Program-made: the position numbers and the translations under genes
The notes under the pieces: model-generated
The model's database searches: none
What the model saw: only the letters and a program-made list of their open reading frames with translations
What the model was told of the DNA's origin: nothing
Shown here: positions 54,109-63,167 of the stretch, piece after piece
Layout of the letters: each line of letters opens with the position of its first letter
How positions within the stretch are numbered: the first letter of the stretch is position 1
Source of the DNA: Vicia villosa
Lineage: Eukaryota > Streptophyta > Magnoliopsida > Fabales > Fabaceae
DNA: 64,000 bases
Assembly (NCBI RefSeq): GCF_029867415.1
Contig: NW_026705406.1
Coordinates: 645,729 to 709,728, forward strand
Reading direction: 5' to 3'

Positions 54109-54927
54109 CGTCTCGACCTATTGCGGGTCCGGACCTAGCGAGTCGATCCTAGCACTTGTGTGTTTATCTTTGGGTGCTTTACTGCTTTGCATATTTACCT
54201 GTTTGCATTGCATTCTATGTGCGCTTTTACTTTTCTGCATCATATTCTGGACTGTCTGGATTTCTATCTGTGGGTGGGTGTTTCAAGAGGTAAAAGGCCC
54301 AATACCCAGGCTATGAGTAATACCATAGGAATTAGGACTAGAGTGGCCGTGACGGACAGAAGGCGTATGCCTGATTGATCTGATCATGTATCCACGGGCA
54401 GAGCTTGGTGGAATGAGGCAATATCGTATGATAGCGCCTACATTCGATCCTCTGTTGGCTTTTTGACCTACCTTGGCCTAGATTTACCCGTGAGTGGGGC
54501 GGGAATCAATCATTGATTAACAGGTACATCGATGGTGACTTTGGATCCTGTTCGTGGGTTACCGCTGTTCTTGTTCGAGGGTTACCGCTGTTCTCGTTCG
54601 AGTGTACTATTGGTTCCTGTTCGTGGGGTACTATGGTTCTTGTTCGAGTGATAGTCTGTGTTCTATTCCAGTGTGTTATTGACTATGGGCTTTGGTTCTG
54701 TGGATTGACATTCCGTGTTCCGTGTGGTATACCATTTGGGGGCCGAACCTTTGGCTCTGTACTATATGTGTTACCGGCAGTCCAGAATGCCTGGTGGGCG
54801 GCAACAAGTCCCACCACTTTGCATCATAGCATATTTATTTCCAAAAGAAACACAAAAAAAAGGATATAATAATAAGCATTTGCATGTCGTATTTTCAGGG
54901 ACATTCAGGAGTTCACCCAAGTTGAAG
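54109..54927 (+). other. 5' leader of element B, with short repeats
   Basis: Non-coding. GTTCxTGTTCGxGxGTTAC words repeat at about 30-bp intervals between 54545 and 54655. A donor-like AG/GTAAAAG at about 54288 and an acceptor-like TATTTTCAG at about 54898, just before ORF1, could bound a 5' UTR intron. Confidence 0.5.
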
Positions 54928-56062
54928 ATGGACATTCCCACTGATACTGTCAAAGAACGTACGAGGCACACCAGAGCTTATAAGATTCCGGATATTGATG
55001 TTTCGGGGTTAATATGTTTGAGTTCTCGGTTGAAAGGGGAGGTTCTCCGTGACTTCAATCATGATTATGGCAGTTTGCTCTCCATCCTCAATACATCTTT
55101 CGATCCAATGGCTTTGATCATCCCGTTTCAGTTCTATGATCCACAGTTGAGGTGTTTTACATTTCAGGACTATCAATTGGTGCCAACACTCGAGGAGTTT
55201 TCTTACATACTCAACATCCGAATCACTGATGATGTACCTTTCATTCGAGTTCCCGAGGTTGTGAGATTTGAAAAAATAGCTGAAGCTCTTCACATGGGTA
55301 TAAAGGAGGTGGAAAGAAATCGGAAGTCATCGGGCGGTGTTTCTGGTTTCTATCTTTGCTTTTTGATCAGTAGGGCTGAGGATGCGGCTAAGAAAGGGCA
55401 ATGGGTTGATTTTAGTCGTTTGCTTGCTATCATGATTTATGGTATTGTCTTATTCCCCTCAAGAGAGAACTTTGTGAGTTTGGCGGCGATTTGTGTCTTT
55501 ATGAACAAAAACCCCGTGCCAACGTTGCTTGCAGATGCTTATTTTTCGATCCATTCGAGAAGTAAGAAGGGAGGATATGTTGTTGGTTCTTGTCTTCCGT
55601 TGTTGTATCAGTGGTTCATGTTGCATTTGCCGGTGAGAGGACCTTTTGTGCTCAAGAAGAGTTCTCTTAAGTGGTCAGATAGGATTGTTAACCTCACATC
55701 TTATGACATCAGGTGGAACTATTGTGTGGGGAAGATTTGGAACATCATCACTAGTTGCGGTCAATATCCCAACGTTCCTCTCATGGGAACCAGAGGTTGT
55801 ATTAGTTATAATCCCACGCTCGCCTATCGTCAATTGGGATATGCAATGGAAAGAGCTCAGAATGATGTAGAAGCGTTTGAATCAGTGTACTTTGCGGATA
55901 GTAAAGATCCTCTGGAGCTAGAGAAGATATCGTATGCTTGGACTAAAGTCCATAGAATGGATCAGACTACTTTGAGCAAGAAGGTTCCTATTGCTATGGG
56001 TCCTTATAGGAAATGGGTTGAGGCAAGAGTGGCAAATCTGTTGCTGCCATTTGTGAGGTCAT
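54928..56062 (+). CDS. Ogre ORF1 (DUF7745-like) of element B, interrupted
   Basis: Function unknown. I chose the ATG at 54928 (MDIPTDTVKERTRH) because it directly follows an acceptor-like site and matches the position of the C start; the frame is open further upstream, but that sequence is leader. Motifs: FQFYDPQLRCFTFQDYQLVP, PTLEEFSYILNI, ALHMGIKEVE, IMIYGIVLFPS, NPVPTLLADAYFSIHSR, CLPLLYQWFMLHLP and YPNVPLMGTRGCISYNPTLAYRQLGY. Open for 378 codons with no stop until it runs into LTR C at 56063, which supplies a TGA after a few residues. The C-terminal part lies beyond the window. Confidence 0.85.
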
Positions 56063-57613
56063 TGTCATACCCTAATTTTTGACCCCCCTGAGATGACATA
56101 TCTTCAGGATTTTTCATCAGGTCAAGACAATTGCCCAGAGCAGTCATTTCTCCATCTGGTACCTAATCGAGGATGCTCAAAGACAAGAAAGCTTAGGCAA
56201 AGGATCAATCAATACAAAGACTAGTCTCTAATACAATCATGGGACTCAAAAGCCTCATTATTACACCTATGATTGATTAAGACACCCAGTCATCTAAGTA
56301 CAGGATTACTCAGATCAACAGACTAGGGTTTGGAGCCTATCAAGGACTGAAATCAGGGATCACATTTGGGAAACCCTAAAAAACCTCAGAGGGTCATTCA
56401 AAGACATCAATCATCTTCAAATAACTCATATTACAAGGTCTACTGGACATCACACTTCAATTCAAAGTCTACAGTCATTACTTTCACATGGTCGACAAAT
56501 TAGGGTTTTGACCTAATTCACCAAGATAGTTGACTTCTGATCAGGGCATGAATCCAAAACTCAAGACATGATTCAAGGATCTCTACTACCTCCATATAAT
56601 CCATTTATATCATCCATTTGTGGAGAAGATCTTATTTCTACACAAAAGCCCAAAAATTCACTTTGTCAGGAAAAAGTCAACTGTGAAGGATCATCATTGA
56701 CTTTTAAGGTTTTTGGTCAAAAAATGACTTTCAAAGATCAATATCATCAATATATGGATGTCAAAGTCATTTGGCCAAAGAAATTCAAAGAAATTCATCA
56801 AGGAGCGAAAAGTCGGGAATTAGGGTTTTTGAAGGCATGGTGAGATCTCAAAATTTCACCTACACAACTCAAAAAACTTCCAACATGAAAGTTGTAGATC
56901 TTGCAAAATAAAACAACATCTTACAAGGGAACTTTTTTCAAAAGATCAACCATTTATGAAGTTTTGGAAATTTTGAAGTTTAGGTCATAAACACTTAGAA
57001 ATTTTTCTAAGTGTTTTAACCTAGTTTTCATCCAACTTTGGGCTCATTTTTCACAAATTTCCTAAATGATTCTGAAGAAGACATAAACTAATGATTTGAA
57101 GTAGATGTTTAGGGCTTTCCAAATTGTGTTCAACCTTCTCCAAATTCAATTTGAGCTAGGAGTTATGCTTGTTCAAAGTTGGCCTCATGAAGTAAAATTA
57201 TAGGTCATGGACACTTTTGGACTTTGCAAATTTTGTGCAAATAACCTCTCTTATGGATGCTACACGACCCATAACACATCTGAAACCATGCCATGCATTC
57301 ATTTTCACCATGCCATAAGGATTGAAGAAGATTCTAAAAACAAGAACATGTGATTATGTAATGATTACATTTGTGAATTTATGGCAAATTGATGAATCAC
57401 CCAAGGAATCTTCTCACCAACCAATTAGAGCTCATTTCTGGCTCAGAATTGTCCCCTAAGATTAAACAAAATCGAGGGCTAGGGGATTGATCAAATGGAA
57501 TCAAAATTCTCATCATTGCATTAGAGATATTTGCAAAATTCCTTCATGGCTAAGAAAGCAAATCAACTTCACTAAGGAAGCTCACTCCTCTGCAGCTATA
57601 CTGATCCATTTGC

Positions 57614-57623
57614 CTATAAATAC
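57614..57623 (+). promoter_or_regulatory. TATA box driving element C
   Basis: CTATAAATAC, aligned with the TATA box of LTR H. Confidence 0.62.
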
Positions 57624-58570
57624 AGATGCATTCCTCATTCAAAAACACACCAAAGCAACCATATTACTTGCTTTCTCTTTCTCTCCTCTTGTTCATTGTT
57701 TTTCAAAGTTCTTTGGCAAGAAGAATCGATTTCTTCAAACCAAAGCTTATCTTTGGGAAGTGAGCATTCTAACATCTCAAGGGAGGTCATTTGAGGTGAT
57801 CCAAGCACCTGGATCACTTCTGTAGGTGGAGGAACACTATTGTTGCTTTCACTTTGGAGCACTTGCAGTTGGAGGTCCATGGAGTGATTCAGAAGGTTTC
57901 AAGGCAAGCCAATCATCCAGACACACTCCTCAGGTCATAGTGAAGCTAACCAGATGGCTGCAGCTCATCTGTAACTCAGGATTCAACAACCTCCATGTCC
58001 ACTTAAAGCTCAAATCGAGGGAGGTCCATAGAACAATTCAGAAGGATTCAGGCTACAATAAGCATTCAGTTAGCATCATTGAGTCTCAGGGGAGCTATTG
58101 AGATCATTCATTCAAGCCCAGGTGCCCTCAATCATCCTCACGACCTCCATTTTCAGAGGTAAGTTTCTGAACTTCACCTCTCTAATTTAAGTACTCTTTG
58201 TGAAATAGCTCGATTCCATCTTGTTCAGCATCATCAGAGGATTGAAAACCCTCTATCATCATCCATTTATCTTTCAGTATAGTCATTTAATTTGATTTTG
58301 AAATTTTAGGGTTCTTCACGATTTCTGGTAAATTAGTTAGATGTAGTTAATGATAGTTCATGTTAGTTACATATTTAGAATCGTGAGTGAAATTAGAGCA
58401 AGTTTCGTGTTTACATCATGACAAATGGTTGAGAAACGAGTGAGTTCAGAAATTCAAACTCATGGAGCTTGAGGTTGAAGACGAAGATGGTGGTGGCGCG
58501 CAAAATTCAAATCTCAGGGAAGAGTTTATTTTATTTTGAGTGGTATGCGTTTTATTAATGACTAAACAAC

Positions 58571-58650
58571 TTGCCCTAGTGGCCACACATGCGCCCTTAG
58601 TATCATCATGCCACAAGTCTGGGGTTCGAATCCCCCTCGCCCCAGACTTT
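58571..58650 (+). other. tRNA-like A-box/B-box module 1 in LTR C
   Basis: TTGCCCTAGTGGCC (58571-58584, A-box-like) and GGTTCGAATCC (58623-58633), an exact pol III B-box consensus, inside a T-arm-like stem; AGTCTGGGG..CCCCAGACT arms surround it and a T run follows. Confidence 0.55.
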
Positions 58651-58724
58651 TTGATTCTTTTATTTTTTAAGGATTTACAACTTGTTTTGAAATATGACCA
58701 AATGGAGGCAAGTCACTAACACTG

Positions 58725-58795
58725 AGCGCGCGTTGGCTCAGTGGTGTTGTTTTGGACTGGTAACCTCAAGGGCGTGGGTTCAAACCCTCCAAGGG
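58725..58795 (+). other. tRNA-like A-box/B-box module 2 in LTR C
   Basis: TTGGCTCAGTGGT (58733-58745, A box) and GGTTCAAACCC (58777-58787, B box), with ACTGGTAACCT between them where an anticodon arm would be. No complete cloverleaf by eye. Confidence 0.55.
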
Positions 58796-59366
58796 ACAAA
58801 ACCTTTTTTTTAACACTAATTTCTTTCATTTTTCTTCACAATTTCACATATTTATTTAACCTATCAAACTAATTCTTTTTTACTTCATTTTTCACACACT
58901 TCTTATTTAATACACCTATTTTGTGAATAATCAAAAAAATCATAAAAATATTATTTATTTCATATATTTTAATTAGGTTTAAAATAGTATGTTTTTAAGT
59001 GTTTTTTTTAAATACTTTAAATATATATATTCACTTTGATTTAAACTAAATCACTTTGTAAATAATTTTATGATGAAACCCTAATTGTTTAGGTCTTAAT
59101 TAAGTAAAAATCTTTATTTTTACTTTAATTAAGTTGACTTTTGTCAAATCTCAAAACTATTTTCAATCTCTGATAAAATCAAATGATTAAGGTTTTCAAA
59201 CAACAAAACCTTGTATCATTCAAAATCATTTTCAAATTGCTCTCATAACCAGTACTGTAAAGTACTGGGCCTCTAATAGAGTGTAAGTCCCAAAAACCTT
59301 CTCTTCTTAGCTTGTTTTCAAAACTGTATTTTCAAAATCTTCTTTCTGTTTTCAAAACATTCTTCT

Positions 59367-59862
59367 GGTATTTGAAGGGCATTATTCCCGGTGAAACTCT
59401 TCAGATACCTATGTGACCTTTGTCCATCTTCACTTCTTCTGTTTTCAAAAATCCATTAACTGTTTATCATAAATATTCAACTGTTATCATCAAAACAACA
59501 AAAATACTGTTGAGGCTCTGTACATACTTCTTCAATGGCCTCCACTCCATCCAGGTTAGGCTTTACAAGCTTTCAATTTACAGTCTTTATTTAAATTACT
59601 GTCAAATATAAACTGTGCATATATTAGTTTAGAACTACATTTGAGTATAAACCTTAGGACAGTTAAACTATATATACATATTATAGGAATATGGCCTAGG
59701 ATTGAGAATGTCTTCCCGGTGAAGGCTCTTTCCTAATTAGAGATCTGTAGTTCAAACCCCCAAGATGAATTATTCCCGGTGAAACATCTTGGCAAAAACC
59801 TTAGAATCCAAAATAATAGGACACATCCACCCAAAGAGGAATTATTCCCGGTGAAACCTCTT
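59367..59862 (+). repeat. TTCCCGGTGAA constant-loop hairpins in LTR C
   Basis: Core ATTATTCCCGGTGAAA within arms GGTATTTGAAG/CTTCAGATACC (59367-59409, 11 bp with one G-U), CCAAGATG/CATCTTGG (59760-59792, perfect) and AAGAGG/CCTCTT (59834-59862, perfect). A weaker copy at about 59693-59740 has arms TAGGAttGAG/CTCttTCCTA. Confidence 0.85.
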
Positions 59863-60317
59863 ACCCATTTGCTTAGAGCCAAAATAAGTTCAAAACCACA
59901 TAGCTTTCTCTTGTGCTATAACAAGGACCCTCGATTAGCCTCCTCTTGGGCTTTGTACAAGGACCCACAGGCTTCTTAAAAGCATTTCCAGCTTCCTCTT
60001 GAGCTTGTATACAAGGACCCATCAGGTTTCTTATAAACATAGGAACAGGTCTTTAGTCACCTTTTAGCCTACCCTGGTGAGTTTCTTCCAATTAAACCAG
60101 ACTTTAAACAAGCTAAGTTTGTCTCAATTTCACATTGAGTACACTTTTTGGAATGAGAGACATGGACAGTCTCTGTCACCCTTATCTTCATCAATCCCCC
60201 TTAGTAGAGTCTAGGATCTATGTTTTGGTCATCCTCAGCATTGAGTCAGCCTTCATCTTGGGCTTTAAACAAGAAGTCTCACTAGATAATCTTTCTGCCA
60301 TTCTTTTCAATAAAAAT

Positions 60318-60837
60318 CCCTGGAAAGGGTTAGCTTCCACACATTCCTCCATTTTGATAAAAAACCCCTGGAAAGGGTTAGCCTCCAACATCTGTCTAAA
60401 ATGTCAAAATCCCTGGAAAGGGTTAGCTTCCACACATTCTTTCATTTTCAACAAAACCCCTGGAAAGGGTTAGCCTCCAACATCTGTCTAAAATGTCAAA
60501 ATCCCTGGAAAGGGTTAGCTTCCACACATTCTTTCATTTTCAACAAAACCCCTGGAAAGGGTTAGCCTCCAACATCTGTCTAAAATATCAAAACCCCTGG
60601 AAAGGGTTAGCCTCCAAAGTCAATTAAAATCAATCCATCATTTCAACAAAACCCCTGGAAAGGGTTAGCCTCCAAAATCAATTAATAAAATGTCAATAAA
60701 TAAAGATTCATTTCTCTTAGGAGATAATTTCCCCAAAAGAGTCAAAACCCCTGGAAAGGGTCAGCCTCCAAAAAACATGATAAAGTCAGTCTTTTAACAG
60801 ACAAATTCACCAGCTGAGTCAAAATCCCTGGAAAGGG
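60318..60837 (+). repeat. CCCTGGAAAGGGTTAGCC array, ten copies, in LTR C
   Basis: CCCTGG(AAAGGG) at 60318, 60366, 60411, 60458, 60503, 60550, 60595, 60653, 60749 and 60826, partly as a higher-order dimer of about 92 bp. LTR H has only two copies (23982, 24047). Confidence 0.9.
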
Positions 60838-60919
60838 TTAGCTTCCAAAGAAAAAACAGTCTTTTAATAAATAAAATCTCCTCAGTAGAGTCAAAACCAA
60901 CAAAAACAGTTAGCCTCAA

Positions 60920-61397
60920 CCTTGGGCTTCATACAAGGCACCAAACAATAAAACTCCCCTGTCAAGAGTCAGCCTCAACCTTGGGCATTGTACAAGGCAG
61001 ATAATAGAGTCTCCCCAGTGAGTCCTTCATCACTCAGTAGCCACAACCTTGGGCTTTGTACAAGGCAGATAAACCATATCTTTCCTGTGTCAAAGATTCC
61101 TAACACTTAGGATCTTTCCCCATATAGTCATCCATACTTAATTCATTTAAGAGTCCGCCACAACCTTGGGCTTTGTACAAGGCAGAAAATAATGTTTTCC
61201 CTAGCAACAGTTAGCCACAACCTTGGGCTTTGTACAAGGCACACAAATAGAGTCTCCCTAAGTAGAGTCAGCCTCAATTCTGGGCTTCGTACAGAACATA
61301 AAAATACCCTGTAATTAATCCCCAATGGAGTCATCTCCCAGAGTCAATAACATAAATTAATCAATCAAAAAGCCTCAAGCTTGGGCCTCATACAAGC
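60920..61397 (+). repeat. seven CCTTG..CAAGG hairpins in LTR C
   Basis: All have a 5-bp stem and 9-nt loop GGCNTYRTA. Stems: CCTTG/CAAGG at 60920, 60979, 61047, 61164 and 61221; TTCTG/CAGAA at 61278; GCTTG/CAAGC at 61379. Confidence 0.85.
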
Positions 61398-61837
61398 CAG
61401 CAAAAGTCAAATCTTTTATACAATAGATAGACATAGTTTATCTCTATAGAGAGATATTTTTACTACTCTACCACATTCAAACAAACAAACATTTCAATTT
61501 CAATTTCAATCAAAGTCTCCCATTTAGGACTCTGAAAGACATGCTCTGGCACATCCCCAGACTTGTACACTTTCCCTAATTTGGACGAGCATTTTTCTTT
61601 CATTTAAGAGGCATCTGACTGGCATACTTGCACACACACAAGTAAGGTCCCCCTCTTGAATGAAATGAATTCAGTTATTCTGTCACTCCTTTAAATGTTT
61701 GTGGTAGAATAGTACAAATACCTCTCTGTAGAGATGATTTCATGTCTCTTTACTGTAAACAGAGATTTAATTCCAAGCTTCAACCTTGAGCTTCAAGCAA
61801 GGCACCAAAAACAATTAATTTCCCTAGTTAGTTCCCC

Positions 61838-61906
61838 GAACTACATTAAGCTCTGACTTCCACTAGGGATATGTAGGCATGAGGTTCACAAGGAATCTCA
61901 GCGAGC
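61838..61906 (+). other. conserved GAACTAC..GGATATGTAGGCAT..GCGAGC block in LTR C
   Basis: GAACTAC (61838), CTCTGACTTC, GGATATGTAGGCAT (61867-61880), GCGAGC (61901). Counterparts at 24703-24745 (H), 26234-26273 (F, minus) and 53755-53797 (B). Confidence 0.7.
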
Positions 61907-61926
61907 TAATAAAATACCAAAAATAG

Positions 61927-61950
61927 TCAGTCTGTCTGTCTGTCTGTCTT
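61927..61950. repeat. (GTCT)n microsatellite in LTR C
   Basis: Five or more GTCT units, longer than the matching stretch in LTR H. Confidence 0.85.
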
Positions 61951-62351
61951 TTCAAATCAATTCAATTCCTTCTCCTAACACAAAGGAGAAACTTTCCCAA
62001 TCATTAGCAGCAAACACAATCACAATGACACAAAGAAGGTTCCTGTAGAGTACTACAGATATGTAGGGTGTTTAAACACTTCCCTATGTATAACCGACCC
62101 CCCGGACTCCAGAATTTCTAGTCTAGGTGTAAATCCCCACACTTAGCAAACTCCTAGGGTTTAGTTGAGATCTTTTTTCCCCTTTCCTACTCGTAGGACA
62201 AATAAGAAAGTTCGTGTGATATCCTAGGAAGAACTGAAATAAAATTCATCCCACCACGGGCGCATTCTCCTTCCAAGTTTCGCGTGAAGGGTTTAGCGTG
62301 CCGTCCTCCCAAGTGAAACGGGGAGGTAAAGAAAACGACACCACAGAAAAA

Positions 62352-62369
62352 TGGCGACTCTGCTGGGGA
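62352..62369 (+). other. primer-binding site, tRNA-Arg type (element C)
   Basis: TGGCGACTCTGCTGGGGA, six bases after the LTR end. Confidence 0.9.
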
Positions 62370-63167
62370 TATAAGTGTTAAAAACCTTGGTTTTTCATCC
62401 AAACCAATGGTTGACCTGTTGCTGGTCCAGCCCCAATGAGGAATTAGGGATGCCAAATTCCCCCTCAAACAAGAGAGGTCCTGCCTAACCTCTGTGTCAT
62501 TTCATGTGATTGTTGCATATATATTTGTTTATTTTGTTTATTCTGTATCGGGAAAGGGCTTGATTCCCCCTTGTGGTGAGAAATCCTATACCCGGATTTG
62601 AGTGCAACATAAGATAGGATGGAGGATGTCTTCCCGGTGAAGGCCCTCTAATCTTGGTTTCCAAGTCTACTCTTGGGATTTGCCTGGCTGGTTGTGATTA
62701 ACTGCGCCACTGCATTCCGAGACTGATTTGTACCAGGAGGACCTAGAAACACATTAACCCCACTTAAAGCCTTTTTAGGACGTAGAGCGGTGATTACGGA
62801 AGTAATTGTCACGCAGATACTACACTCAGAGAAAACTCTCTTATAGATACCAGTCAACGTATCTTTAAGGTTGAGCAAAAACTCTGAGACCCCTAGAACC
62901 CGTTCTACAGGTACAAAAATCCTTAACCTTAGTTTACCATTGGGGCGGGAGATTGCGTTTGGACTTCATGACCACTATACCCTTCAACGCCATGTTTGTT
63001 TAAAACTCTTGTGTGTGCATTCATGCATTCATACATCATTCACTAATAAACAACTAAAAGCAAAAAAAAAGAGTCTTTTTCGAGTCGTTTTTCAAGGAAA
63101 CTAAATAACGAACGTTTTGAACTTCATAGAAAGAGAGAAACGGAGAAAGGACTTAAGGATCTATACC
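62370..63167 (+). other. 5' leader of element C
   Basis: About 800 bp with no ORF of note. It contains another TTCCCGGTGAAGG copy (about 62631), the same core as in the LTR hairpins. The last 50 bp before the ATG are purine-rich. Confidence 0.5.

Larger units (their letters stand above)
50126..56062 (+). mobile_element. Ogre-type element B, 5' part (interrupted by C)
   Basis: 5' LTR (50126-54088), tRNA-Arg primer site, 820-bp leader and most of ORF1. Element C inserts at 56063; the rest of B must lie beyond the window. The LTR belongs to the same family group as solo LTR F. Confidence 0.88.
56063..62345 (+). repeat. 5' LTR of element C
   Basis: 6,283 bp, TGTCATACCCTAATTTTTG..ACACCACA, followed by a primer site. 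LTR H is a diverged, truncated copy of the same family. Includes W-box-rich U3 (about 56450-56760), TATA box (57614), tRNA-like modules (58571-58790), TTCCCGGTGAA hairpins (59367-59862), a CCCTGGAAAGGG array (60318-60837), CCTTG hairpins (60920-61397) and the GAACTAC block (61838-61906). The 112-aa ORFs inside (57487-57825, 60135-60473) read through repeats and are not genes. Confidence 0.88.

Noticed and set aside
57487..57825. 112-aa + ORF in LTR C
   Set aside because: The homologous stretch of LTR H has stops and a different frame; leader sequence near the TATA box.
58725..58795. Functional tRNA gene
   Set aside because: A and B boxes are present, but I cannot form a complete acceptor stem or cloverleaf by eye, so it is listed only as tRNA-like.
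60318..61397. CRISPR-like array
   Set aside because: Repeats are spaced regularly, but this is plant nuclear LTR sequence; units are imperfect, spacers are themselves repeated, and no cas genes are present.
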